The position numbers were made by a program, and so were the translations under genes. A stretch of 64,000 nucleotides of DNA from Alistipes sp. (GTDB lineage Bacteria; Bacteroidota; Bacteroidia; Bacteroidales; Rikenellaceae), in the NCBI GenBank assembly GCA_017465605.1, contig JAFTVW010000054.1:62001-126000 (forward strand), given 5' to 3'. A model generated the notes under the pieces. The model was not told the DNA's origin, made no database searches, and saw only the letters and a list, made by a program, of their open reading frames with translations. Positions within the stretch are counted from its first letter, which is position 1, and each line of letters starts with the position of its first letter. This document shows, piece after piece, positions 25,723-33,871 of the stretch.

Positions 25723-27027
25723 ATGCTGGAAGGTCAGGATATAATGAGTGTCAAGCAACGATTTGGTATCATCGGTAACTCCGATGCTATGAATCGTGCG
25801 CTGAGTGTTGCGTTGCGTGTAGCACCCACCGATTTGTCGGTATTGGTGACAGGCGAAAGTGGTGTGGGAAAAGAGTATTTTCCACAGATTATTCACGCCT
25901 ACTCGGCTCGTAAGCACGCAAAGTATATCGCAGTAAACTGTGGTGCTATTCCCGAGGGTACGATTGATTCAGAATTGTTTGGCCACGAGAAGGGCTCGTT
26001 TACGGGTGCAACCGAGGCTCGTAAGGGCTATTTCGAGGAGGCTGATGGTGGAACAATCTTTCTTGATGAGGTGGGTGAGTTGCCCCTCTCAACTCAGGTG
26101 CGCTTGTTGAGAGTGTTGCAGTCGGGTGAGTTCTTGCGCGTTGGCTCGGCCCGCGTACAGAAGACCAATGTAAGAGTTGTCGCGGCTACAAACAATAATC
26201 TATTGCAATCTATCGAAAAAGGCCGTTTTCGCGAAGATTTGTACTACCGACTCAACACTGTGCCTATCTCGGTGCCGCCACTTAGAGAGCGTCAGGAGGA
26301 TATTCCTCTCTTGTTTAGGAAATTTGCAGCCGATGTAGCTGTGCAGTATAAGATGCCCGCCGTTCAGCTTGATGAAGGTGCAAAGGCGTTGTTGCAGAGC
26401 CACTATTGGCGTGGAAACGTGCGCCAGTTGAAAAATGTTGCAGAGCAGATTTCGGCCCTTGAAAAGAATAGAGTTATTACGGCCGATATTTTGGCCACAT
26501 ATCTCGCCCCTAACCACACTACCACGTCGGCTATGTCGGTGGGTAAATCAGCTGGTGAGGAGTTTTCGTCGGAGCGAGAACTCTTGTATAAGATTCTTTT
26601 CGATATGCGAAGCGATATCAACGACTTGAAGCGTATGCTTTCGGAGTTGATGCACGCGAGCCACGCAATGTCGCCGCAGCAGGCATCGGAGGTGATAGGT
26701 CTGTTGCCATCGCCCATTGTGTCGCATCAGTCGGGAGTGGTGTCACATTCGGCAGGAGTTGTTTCTCACCCATCGGGAGTGGTGTCGCATCACCCTTCGT
26801 CGGTTGTTGCCGATGTGGACTCTGCGGCTGATTATGCCGAGAGCGAGGAGGTGGTCGATGAGGCTCCGCGTGAGCAGACCAAAGCCGATATGCAGCGCGA
26901 ACAAATATTGCGAGCATTGAAAAATAATAATGGTCGTCGTCGTGATGCGGCACGCGAGTTGTTCTTGTCGGAACGTACTCTCTATCGCCGTATCAAGGAG
27001 TTGGGTATCACCGATGACGATATCTAA
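25723..27027 (+). CDS. Sigma-54-dependent activator without receiver domain
   Basis: A 434-residue AAA+ activator of sigma-54 RNA polymerase. Walker A GESGVGK is at 44-50. The sigma-54 contact loop reads GSFTGA at 91-96 instead of the common GAFTGA, and Walker B is TIFLDEVGEL. A C-terminal Fis-type helix-turn-helix (NNGRRRDAARELFLSERTLYRRI) binds DNA. There is no N-terminal receiver, PAS or GAF domain. Between the ATPase and the HTH is a disordered linker with four seven-residue repeats of the form VVSHxSG. An alternative start is Met8. It lies 9 bp after the HU-like gene and upstream of lptE. Confidence 0.92.
   Translation: MLEGQDIMSVKQRFGIIGNSDAMNRALSVALRVAPTDLSVLVTGESGVGKEYFPQIIHAYSARKHAKYIAVNCGAIPEGTIDSELFGHEKGSFTGATEARKGYFEEADGGTIFLDEVGELPLSTQVRLLRVLQSGEFLRVGSARVQKTNVRVVAATNNNLLQSIEKGRFREDLYYRLNTVPISVPPLRERQEDIPLLFRKFAADVAVQYKMPAVQLDEGAKALLQSHYWRGNVRQLKNVAEQISALEKNRVITADILATYLAPNHTTTSAMSVGKSAGEEFSSERELLYKILFDMRSDINDLKRMLSELMHASHAMSPQQASEVIGLLPSPIVSHQSGVVSHSAGVVSHPSGVVSHHPSSVVADVDSAADYAESEEVVDEAPREQTKADMQREQILRALKNNNGRRRDAARELFLSERTLYRRIKELGITDDDI
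26716..26799 (+). repeat. Four 21-bp in-frame repeats in the sigma-54 activator
   Basis: Units at 26716, 26737, 26758 and 26779 encode IVSHQSG, VVSHSAG, VVSHPSG and VVSHHPS. They keep the frame and probably arose by slippage, so copy number may vary between strains. Confidence 0.8.
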
Positions 27028-27060
27028 ATAGTTTCTTAATAACGGTTAAAGAGTATTTTT

Positions 27061-27594
27061 GTGAAGTTGATTAATATATTCAAGCCCCTGTTGTTGCCCG
27101 TTGTGGTAGCTGGTTGCCTTGTGCTTACGGGTTGTATATTTATGAAGGGAGGATATTCGCTTTCGGGTGCGAGTGTGCCCGAGGCTGCAAAGACTTTCAG
27201 CGTGGCATATTTCCCTAATAATGCCCCAATGGTATCGCCTACGTTGAGCACAACGCTTGTCGAGGAGTTGAAGGATAAATTTTCGCGTCAGACGAAACTG
27301 CAACTTGTCGAGGAGAATGGCGATTTTGCCTTTGAGGGTGAAATCACTGGTTATAGCTCAACAACCGCTTCGGTGTCGAGTAACGACTACGCTCTGTTGA
27401 ATCGTTTGACAATTAAGGTTAAGGTGCGATTCACCAATGAAATTGAGCCAAATAACTCGTTTAACCGAGAGTTTTCGGCTTTCACCGATTACGACTCTTC
27501 GCAGTTGCTTACTGATATTCAGAGCGACCTCGATGCCGAGATTGTAAAACAGATTGTGAATGATATTTTTATGGCTGCGGCATCAAATTGGTAG
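27061..27594 (+). CDS. lptE: LptE-family LPS assembly lipoprotein
   Basis: LptE plugs the LptD barrel that inserts LPS into the outer membrane. The 177-residue protein uses a GTG start and has a lipoprotein signal with Cys25 (VLTGC), then the family pattern GYSLSGASVPEAAKTFSVAYFPN and a mixed alpha/beta fold ending in VKQIVNDIFMAAASNW. Bacteroidota LptE is poorly conserved, so the name rests on the N-terminal pattern and on its place between a sigma-54 activator and secG. It lies 4 bp before the next ATG. Confidence 0.82.
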   Translation: MKLINIFKPLLLPVVVAGCLVLTGCIFMKGGYSLSGASVPEAAKTFSVAYFPNNAPMVSPTLSTTLVEELKDKFSRQTKLQLVEENGDFAFEGEITGYSSTTASVSSNDYALLNRLTIKVKVRFTNEIEPNNSFNREFSAFTDYDSSQLLTDIQSDLDAEIVKQIVNDIFMAAASNW

Positions 27595-27598
27595 GATT

Positions 27599-28087
27599 AT
27601 GGGAATTTTTTCAAAAAAAAATAATGCGGCCGATGCCGAGCAATTTTTCATCGAAAGCGATGATGTTGCAGCTCTTTTGAAGTCGGAGCGTTGGGAGTCA
27701 CTTGGCGTGCAAACCCCCGATTCCGATAGCCAAAAAGCGAGAGTTAAGCAGCTTCTTCAAGAGCTTGCGGAACGGCCTGAATTGCAGGGTAAAGATGTTG
27801 ATATAGAGCGTCTTATGCATCTGTCAGCCGATGATATTATCGAGCGGTTTTTGCGCACTTCGCACGGTAGAATCGTAGCCGAAGAGGGTGAGCCTGCTGA
27901 TGAAATTGTAACCCAAGCCGAGATTGATGATGAGGAGGATATGGTGAGCGAGGAGCTTGCCGAGGTGTACCTTGCTCAGGGCTTGAAAGATATGGCAATA
28001 GAAACTTATCGCAAATTAAGTTTGCTAAATCCCGAAAAAAGTGTTTACTTTGCAGGGTTAATTGAAAAAATTGTAAAAAATAATTAA
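27599..28087 (+). CDS. Small acidic cytosolic protein, possible TPR
   Basis: A 162-residue acidic protein, MGIFSKKNNAADAEQFFIES, mostly helical. The last 45 residues (ELAEVYLAQGLKDMAIETYRKLSLLNPEKSVYFA) look like one TPR unit. I do not know its function. The ATG at 27599 is preferred to a frame beginning at 27560, which would overlap lptE. It lies between lptE and secG, which suggests a link to envelope biogenesis. Confidence 0.72.
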   Translation: MGIFSKKNNAADAEQFFIESDDVAALLKSERWESLGVQTPDSDSQKARVKQLLQELAERPELQGKDVDIERLMHLSADDIIERFLRTSHGRIVAEEGEPADEIVTQAEIDDEEDMVSEELAEVYLAQGLKDMAIETYRKLSLLNPEKSVYFAGLIEKIVKNN

Positions 28088-28102
28088 AAACAGTATAGAA
28101 TT

Positions 28103-28447
28103 ATGTTATATTCAATTTGTATCGGATTGATTTTGATTGCGAGTGTTATCCTTATTCTCGCTATTTTGGTGCAGAATCCCAAGAGCGGTATGGCTGCTAA
28201 CTTTGGTGCTGCTAATCAGGTTATGGGTGTTCGTGAGTCTGCTAATATTTTGGAGAAGACCACTTGGACATTGTCGGCTCTTATCTTGGTGTTGAGCTTG
28301 GTAGCTACTATCACTATGGAGGCTGATTCTGCTTCAAGCGCAGCTTCATCTTTGCAGAAGGACGCTGATGCCTTGATCGAGAAGGTTAACGCTAATGCAA
28401 CAGAGGCTATGCCTCAGGCTGAGATTCCAGCAGAGAAGGCTGAGTAA
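28103..28447 (+). CDS. secG: Preprotein translocase subunit SecG
   Basis: Inner-membrane subunit of the SecYEG channel. The 114-residue protein has two membrane helices, at about 2-22 and 52-72, with the conserved LVQNPKSGMAANFG loop between them. The Ala/Glu-rich C-terminal tail (about 75-114) is longer than in E. coli. It ends the HU-like/sigma-54/lptE block and is followed by a strong terminator. Confidence 0.93.
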   Translation: MLYSICIGLILIASVILILAILVQNPKSGMAANFGAANQVMGVRESANILEKTTWTLSALILVLSLVATITMEADSASSAASSLQKDADALIEKVNANATEAMPQAEIPAEKAE

Positions 28448-28468
28448 TCTTTTTAGTCGCAGTTTTAG

Positions 28469-28503
28469 GCGAGAATTCCACACGGAATTCTCGCTTTTTT
28501 TTG
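28469..28503 (+). terminator. Intrinsic terminator after secG
   Basis: GCGAGAATTCC (28469-28479) pairs perfectly with GGAATTCTCGC (28484-28494) around a 4-nt loop, followed by a run of T. Confidence 0.93.
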
Positions 28504-28529
28504 CCCTTTTTATACCTGAACTAAATTTC

Positions 28530-28556
28530 ATAGTTAAAAAACTATAAAAAATAGTT
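28530..28556. promoter_or_regulatory. Three-arm palindromic operator ahead of blaI
   Basis: ATAGTT (28530-28535), AACTAT (28540-28545) and ATAGTT (28551-28556) alternate with 4- and 5-nt A-rich spacers, giving two overlapping dyads. The last arm covers the -33 TTG of the promoter. BlaI/MecI repressors bind such AT-rich dyads, so autoregulation is likely. Confidence 0.65.
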
Positions 28557-28576
28557 GCATATGAAGATTTTTTAGT

Positions 28577-28584
28577 TACCTTTG
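28577..28584 (+). promoter_or_regulatory. blaI promoter -7 box
   Basis: TACCTTTG, with TTG at 28555-28557 nineteen bases upstream. The -33 element overlaps the palindromic operator. Confidence 0.7.
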
Positions 28585-28614
28585 TGATAGTGAAACAATA
28601 AAATACTCAATATT

Positions 28615-28971
28615 ATGCAAAAGTTGACAAACAAAGAGGAGGAGTTGATGCAGATGTTTTGGAAGCGTGGAGCAATGTTCGTAAAGGATATTGTGGGTTT
28701 GTATGCCGAGCCACGACCTCATTTCAATACAATCTCGACTATGGTTCGTGCGTTGGAGGCGAAGGGTTTTTTGGATCACGAGGCCTTTGGTAATACCTAT
28801 CGTTATTACCCCATCATATCGCAAGAGGAGTTTTCGAAGGGTGTGTTGGGTAATGTGGTGAATCGCTATTTCGAGAATTCATATCGTCAGGTTGTGTCGG
28901 CTCTGATTGAGGAGGAGAAGATTTCGGTAGAGGAGCTGCAAGAGCTTATTCGCAAAATTCAAAATCAATAA
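28615..28971 (+). CDS. BlaI/MecI/CopY-family repressor
   Basis: A 118-residue winged-helix repressor: LTNKEEELMQMFWKRGAMFV starts the DNA-binding domain, PHFNTISTMVRALEAKGFL is the recognition helix and wing, and the C-terminal half (SVEELQELIRK) is the dimerisation arm where BlaI is normally cleaved. It is paired with the M56 receptor-like gene 9 bp downstream, as in BlaI-BlaR1 systems. No beta-lactamase is nearby, so the regulated genes may be its own operon or distant ones. Confidence 0.93.
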   Translation: MQKLTNKEEELMQMFWKRGAMFVKDIVGLYAEPRPHFNTISTMVRALEAKGFLDHEAFGNTYRYYPIISQEEFSKGVLGNVVNRYFENSYRQVVSALIEEEKISVEELQELIRKIQNQ

Positions 28972-28980
28972 AATCTGCCT

Positions 28981-31900
28981 ATGTTCGACGTGTTGATATA
29001 TTTGGGTCACTCGGCTTTGTGCTTGGCGGCACTCTATATTATATATAAGGCCGCGATGAGCAACGAGACGATGCACCGCCTGAATCGTGTGGTGTTGCTC
29101 GGTATAGTTGCCCTGTCGGCTCTGTTGCCGCTATGCGAAATCAAAATCAAGGAAGAGGTAGAGGTCGAATTGGTTGAGTGTAATAACTTTTATCTGCCCG
29201 ATGCGCAGGCTATCTCAACTGCCGAGATGGTTGTGACCGAGGTTGAGCCGTTTGACTATTTAGGCCTATTGAAGAGCGCGGCTATTGGTCTGTTCTTGCT
29301 GGGCGTGGTGTTTATGTTGGTGCGCTTGGCGATGAGTGTGTTCTCGGTATGGCGAATGATTCAGAGCGGTAGGGTGGAGTATCTCAAAGATGACGTGACA
29401 CTCACCGTTGTCGATAATCTCCCCTCGCCATTCAGCTACTTTGGCCATATCGTGGTGGCAGAGTCGGATTTGAAAGAGAATCGCGATTTGATACTTGCGC
29501 ACGAGCTGGCGCATATCCGTTTGCGTCATTCGTGGGACGTGTTGTTTGTAGATTTGGCACTATGTGTTTGGTGGTTCAACCCTGCTATGTGGCTTCTAAG
29601 ACGTGAATTGCAGTCGTTGCACGAGTATCAGGCCGACAAGGCTGTGCTGGATAGCGGTGTAGATGCGAAAACCTATCAATTATTATTAATAAAAAGAGCA
29701 GTTGGCGCAAGGCTCCACTCCATTGCCAACTGCTTGAATCACAGTAATCTTAAAAATAGAATAACTATGATGTGTAAAAAATCATCTTCACGGTGGGCGG
29801 CAGCAAAGTTGTTGCTCGTACTGCCACTTGTGGTTCTCTCGCTTGCTGCGACTGCCACAACGGTCTATGTTACGGTTGATAACATAGACGAAAGCAAAGT
29901 TAAGCAAAATTCTCAAAACAACCAAACACAAAGCCGTATCGAGGAGCGCACGTTCGATATCGAGGTGGTGAAAGATGATAAATTCGCTTTGTCGCCTGCG
30001 GGAAGTGAGCGATACAATCTTGTCCCCGCAGAGGCAAATGTCGCAACTCAGCAGAGCGAGAAGCGCGAGATTAAGGGTAAGATTGTAGATGAGCAGGGCA
30101 AACCTATTGGAAATGTATTTGTCTTGGTGAAGAATAGTAATATGGGCTCTATTACTGATGGTGATGGCCAATTTGCAGGTCTGGAAGTAACCGACGATGA
30201 TATTCTCGAAATTAGCCACGTTGGTTATGAGAGTCAGCAGGTGGCTGTAAAAGGTAAGTCGTCGTTTAATATTACTTTGAAAACGAGGATTTATACTACC
30301 GAGACGGCGGCAGAGGTGTCGAGTGAGCCTGCTGTGCTTAAAGCCGAGGTGATGCCTAAGTTTATGGGTGGCGATCTTAATAAATTCCGCAACTGGGTGC
30401 AGATGCACATTAAGTATCCAAAAGTAGCGCAGGAACAGGTTATTCAGGGCCGTGTGATTGCTGAGTTTATAATCGAGAAAGATGGAAAATTGACATTCTC
30501 GAAGATTATGGAATCTCCGCACGAGTCACTTTCGGCAGAGGTGGAGGGCGCAATACGCCTCTCTCCAAATTGGACACCGGGTGCAAATGGTGGCAAGCCT
30601 GTAAGAGTGAAGATGCACATTCCAGTTAATTTTGCAATAAGAAATGGCGGTCCTGTAAATAATGCAGAGCAACCTGCCAAGAGGAGTGTTTCGGGTAATG
30701 CCATCGACGAGGATATTGCAACACTTGTAGTTATATCGAACAACGAATTCCTGTATAATGGGATAAAGGTTAACCAAGTGGAACTTCTTAAACATTTGGA
30801 GAATTATAATTGCGAAACAATAAATGTTCAGTGCTATAAAACAGCATCATTGAATTATATTGGATTTTTATTAGGGAAAGTTGTAGATAAAGCAAACATT
30901 GAATTTATTGACCCGCCTACTGAAAGGTCTAACGAGAATCAGCCTTACACATCAATCATTAGATTCTTTCACGATTATTTGGGCCGAATAATCAGAAATG
31001 ATGAGTGTGCTGTTGGTGTTGTATATGCTGATATAGAAGTTGGACGTACGGGTCTTATGACTATTAAAAGTATTACTGCATCGAATAAATCATCAGAGGT
31101 GTCATCATACCTAATTAAAAAGGTTGAGACTGCATTAAAGCGAGTTATTGTCTCTATTCCTGAAAATATTGATGAGCCTCAGTCTATTCGTTTGGAGATA
31201 GTATTTGCTAAAAGAGAGAATGGAGAGTTGTTTATGCCTGATGTTCAGTTGGGTAAAGATCCATTTACTATAATCGGTGGAGAACCACTCTCCGTGGCAG
31301 AAAACAAGGCCGCGAGCAGTAGTAAAGAGAAAGTTGTAGCAGGTTTTAGCGATTCAAAGCCCGCCCCTACAAGCAGCAATAACGATGATGACGACGAGGA
31401 TCAGCCTTTGATGAAGGCCGAGGTGATGCCTAAGTTTATGGGTGGCGACCTTAATAAGTTCCGCAACTGGATGCTAATGTACAATAAGTATCTTATAGTA
31501 GTAGGGCCGGAGCAGGAGGTTATTCCGGGCCGTGTGATTGCTGAGTTTGTGGTCGAGAAAGATGGTAAAGTGTCGTTCTCAAAGATTATTGAGTCTCCAC
31601 ACGAGTTACTTTCGGCAGAGGTAGAGGACGCAATACGACACTCTCCAAATTGGACACCAGGCACTAATGGCGGCAAGCCCGTAAGAGTGAAGATGCATAT
31701 TTCAGTTAATTTTGGAATTCGTAATGATGGTCCTGTTGATAATGCAAAAAGGGGAAACGACGAGGATCAACCTTTGATGAAGGCCGAGATTTTGCCTTCG
31801 TTCCAAGGTGGCAATTTGGACGATTATCAGCATTGGGTTGAGAGCCAAATCGAATATCCTAAAAAGTTGCGAAAGAAGGGCGTTGGTGGCAGAGTGACTG

Positions 31901-32490
31901 TGGAATTTGTGGTGGAAAAAGATGGCTCGGTCACATTCTCGAAGATTTTGCAGTCGCCTCACGAACTCTTTTCTGCCGAAGTAGAACGAGTGATGAAATC
32001 ATCACCAAAGTGGAGCCCCGGAAAGCAACGTGGTGAGCCTGTGACGGTAAAAATGCAGATGAGAGTTAATTTTCAAGAGAACGAATTTCTACCTACGCAG
32101 GTTAAGGGAATAACCAAATATGGGTATGATGAGCCATTAGAAAAAGCTGAGAAGATGCCGTCTTTTATGGGTGGTGGTATGGATAAGTTTACGGCTTGGG
32201 CGCAATCAAAATTGGAATTCCCTCGGAGTGCTAGGATAGCAGATATAGATAAAGGTAAAATTATCGCTACATTTATAGTAGAAAAAGATGGTTCGGTTAG
32301 TTCTGCGGGGGTTATGTCCACACTGCCAAATGGTAAGGCTTTTGCAGATGAGGCGTTGCGAGTGATAGAGCTCTCTCCTAAATGGGAACCTGGCTCAAAT
32401 AATGGCAATCCAGTGAGAGTGAAATGTAGTGTTACTTTCAAATTTGCGGAGTACAAAAGAAAATTGATGGCGACGGTGGTCAATCACTAA
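28981..32490 (+). CDS. Giant BlaR1-like M56 metallopeptidase with carboxypeptidase-regulatory and TonB-C domains
   Basis: An 1169-residue membrane protein. Residues 1-300 form the M56 part: membrane helices, the zinc site HELAH at 174-178 with a later Glu in HEYQAD, and a final helix near 275-300. A CarboxypepD_reg-like Ig fold follows (about 360-435, KGKIVDEQGKPIGNVFVLVK). Then come TonB-C-like domains near 453-560, 811-920, 933-1030 and 1053-1160, each with a KAEVMPKFMGG-like start and a (V/I)EKDG core. A divergent region at about 580-760 may be a decayed fifth domain. BlaR1-like proteins sense a signal and inactivate BlaI. Ordinary Bacteroidota relatives carry one TonB-C domain, so four is unusual. 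Confidence 0.88.
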   Translation: MFDVLIYLGHSALCLAALYIIYKAAMSNETMHRLNRVVLLGIVALSALLPLCEIKIKEEVEVELVECNNFYLPDAQAISTAEMVVTEVEPFDYLGLLKSAAIGLFLLGVVFMLVRLAMSVFSVWRMIQSGRVEYLKDDVTLTVVDNLPSPFSYFGHIVVAESDLKENRDLILAHELAHIRLRHSWDVLFVDLALCVWWFNPAMWLLRRELQSLHEYQADKAVLDSGVDAKTYQLLLIKRAVGARLHSIANCLNHSNLKNRITMMCKKSSSRWAAAKLLLVLPLVVLSLAATATTVYVTVDNIDESKVKQNSQNNQTQSRIEERTFDIEVVKDDKFALSPAGSERYNLVPAEANVATQQSEKREIKGKIVDEQGKPIGNVFVLVKNSNMGSITDGDGQFAGLEVTDDDILEISHVGYESQQVAVKGKSSFNITLKTRIYTTETAAEVSSEPAVLKAEVMPKFMGGDLNKFRNWVQMHIKYPKVAQEQVIQGRVIAEFIIEKDGKLTFSKIMESPHESLSAEVEGAIRLSPNWTPGANGGKPVRVKMHIPVNFAIRNGGPVNNAEQPAKRSVSGNAIDEDIATLVVISNNEFLYNGIKVNQVELLKHLENYNCETINVQCYKTASLNYIGFLLGKVVDKANIEFIDPPTERSNENQPYTSIIRFFHDYLGRIIRNDECAVGVVYADIEVGRTGLMTIKSITASNKSSEVSSYLIKKVETALKRVIVSIPENIDEPQSIRLEIVFAKRENGELFMPDVQLGKDPFTIIGGEPLSVAENKAASSSKEKVVAGFSDSKPAPTSSNNDDDDEDQPLMKAEVMPKFMGGDLNKFRNWMLMYNKYLIVVGPEQEVIPGRVIAEFVVEKDGKVSFSKIIESPHELLSAEVEDAIRHSPNWTPGTNGGKPVRVKMHISVNFGIRNDGPVDNAKRGNDEDQPLMKAEILPSFQGGNLDDYQHWVESQIEYPKKLRKKGVGGRVTVEFVVEKDGSVTFSKILQSPHELFSAEVERVMKSSPKWSPGKQRGEPVTVKMQMRVNFQENEFLPTQVKGITKYGYDEPLEKAEKMPSFMGGGMDKFTAWAQSKLEFPRSARIADIDKGKIIATFIVEKDGSVSSAGVMSTLPNGKAFADEALRVIELSPKWEPGSNNGNPVRVKCSVTFKFAEYKRKLMATVVNH
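30338..30664 (+). repeat. Internal DNA repeat, TonB-C copy 1
   Basis: Highly similar at the nucleotide level to 31408-31746, with long identical stretches such as GCCGAGGTGATGCCTAAG and TCTCCAAATTGGACACC. This points to a fairly recent in-frame duplication. Confidence 0.8.
31408..31746 (+). repeat. Internal DNA repeat, TonB-C copy 2
   Basis: Partner of 30338-30664. The third and fourth TonB-C units (from 31777 and 32139) are more diverged, so copies 1 and 2 are the youngest pair or have been kept alike by gene conversion. Confidence 0.8.
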
Positions 32491-32543
32491 TCGATGTATC
32501 GTGAATGTTTAATTCATATTTTTCAAAAGTCTAAAAAGAAGTT

Positions 32544-32658
32544 ATTAATATATAGCGGTGGGTGCGCCCCAGCAATAAACTCATACCGAAAAATAAAATT
32601 GCCGAGGCCGCCCACGCTTTTTGATATATTAATCGAGATTTTTTGAGGGCTCTCGATT
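32544..32658 (+). promoter_or_regulatory. Structured leader with two competing hairpins
   Basis: ATTAATATAT (32544-32553) pairs perfectly with ATATATTAAT (32624-32633), closing a region that includes GTGGG (32558-32562) and CCCAC (32611-32615). The right arm shares AAT with a second stem, AATCGAGA (32631-32638) and TCTCGATT (32651-32658). The two stems exclude each other, like a switch, but I recognise no known riboswitch class. Confidence 0.4.
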
Positions 32659-32767
32659 CTTATGTTGATTTGTGGCTCAACTTTAAGTGTTTCTATGAAA
32701 AGGCTTTTCAGTTGTAAAATTAATAAAAAAAGCGATTTGTAAATATTTTTTGTCATCATTTGTAACA

Positions 32768-32806
32768 AACGGCGAGGAGTATTTAGGATATTTTGATTTG
32801 AAGTAA
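32768..32806 (+). pseudogene. 3' remnant of a beta-propeller lipoprotein paralogue
   Basis: Twelve codons and a stop read NGEEYLGYFDLK, nearly identical to the C-terminus DGEEYLGYFDLK of the intact gene that follows. Four of the eleven shared codons differ only at silent third positions. Upstream sequence is unrelated. This is best read as the end of an ancestral tandem copy whose body was deleted. Confidence 0.75.
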
Positions 32807-32822
32807 TTTTAATACAGATAAT

Positions 32823-33866
32823 ATGAAAAGAATTTTAACCTTTTTGGTGGTTGCTGCGATGGCTGCGGCTTGTTCTCCAACGGTGGAGGATAATAAAGTT
32901 TACACTGCACCAAAATTTAAAAGTGAGCACAAGGTTGAGTTTACACCCTTGTCAAATCAATTGATGATTGACCACAATCCCGATTTGTTTATGATTGGCG
33001 ACAATAAACTTATCATATGCTCGAAGTGTGCTGATAATAATCATAATTTTCAGATTGTAGATGCTCAAAGCGGAGAATATATCAGTTCGTTTGGAATCAA
33101 AGGTCGTGGGCCTTATGAGTTGAGCGATTTTTCGCGTAAGGCTGTCGATGCAAAGCGTGGAGTTATGTATCTTATGTCGCAGAATAGCGAACTTTTACAG
33201 GTCGATTTGGATAAAGCAATTGACGGTAATCATCACCCATACATAGGTGAGAAAACAGGCAAAATCAAAGGTAATCCCACGCAGTTTATCTTTGCTCTCA
33301 ATGGGGAATTATTACAAGTTCATTCGAATAGGCGTATGGCTCTAACATCACTCGATATGCAAGATACGCTCGGTTATTACGACGATTATCCTTCGATCGA
33401 GTCGCGAGTAGATGCTGAGCGTAAGAAGACCGAGGGATTCTTTATGTATAATGCAATCTATGGAGTAAAACCAGACAATAGCAAAATGTATTGCGTTACA
33501 AGAACGGGTATGATACTCGAAATATTCGATGTGGCAAAGAGTGGTAAAATTCGCCAACGGGCAATAAAGCGTTTCTATGAACCCAAACCGCAAAGTTTGG
33601 CATGGGGTACAGACGATTGCATATTTGGGGCGATATACACTTGTGCTACCGACAAATATATCTATGTGCTATATAGCGATAGACCGAATAGTGAGCCTGA
33701 GCATTTCCGATTGGGAGTGTTTGATTGGTCGGGTAATCCCGTTAAGGCTTATATTTTCGACCCTGTGGTTGCTCGCATGGCGATAAGCCTCGACGATAAA
33801 TATTGCTATGGTTGGGTGCAAAATGCCGACGGTGAGGAGTATTTGGGTTACTTTGATTTGAAGTAA
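32823..33866 (+). CDS. BF3164-like six-bladed beta-propeller lipoprotein
   Basis: A 347-residue lipoprotein (MKRILTFLVVAAMAAAC, Cys17). The body shows repeating strands typical of TolB-like/BF3164 propellers: FQIVDAQSGEYISSFGIKGRGPYEL, then DLDKAIDG, and LGVFDWSGNPVKAYIFD near the end. Members are common surface or periplasmic lipoproteins of gut Bacteroidota with unknown ligands. A remnant of a second copy lies just upstream. It is followed 5 bp later by a secreted protein gene. Confidence 0.83.
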   Translation: MKRILTFLVVAAMAAACSPTVEDNKVYTAPKFKSEHKVEFTPLSNQLMIDHNPDLFMIGDNKLIICSKCADNNHNFQIVDAQSGEYISSFGIKGRGPYELSDFSRKAVDAKRGVMYLMSQNSELLQVDLDKAIDGNHHPYIGEKTGKIKGNPTQFIFALNGELLQVHSNRRMALTSLDMQDTLGYYDDYPSIESRVDAERKKTEGFFMYNAIYGVKPDNSKMYCVTRTGMILEIFDVAKSGKIRQRAIKRFYEPKPQSLAWGTDDCIFGAIYTCATDKYIYVLYSDRPNSEPEHFRLGVFDWSGNPVKAYIFDPVVARMAISLDDKYCYGWVQNADGEEYLGYFDLK

Positions 33867-33871
33867 AATAT

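Larger units (their letters stand above)
32491..32822. other. Intergenic region after the M56 gene
   Basis: It holds a structured segment at 32544-32658, an AT-rich stretch with possible promoter boxes near 32740, and the 39-bp remnant of a lost propeller gene at 32768-32806. No intact gene. Confidence 0.7.

Noticed and set aside
26716-26799. Possible CRISPR or minisatellite array
   Set aside because: The 21-bp units are in frame inside the sigma-54 activator and encode a linker repeat.
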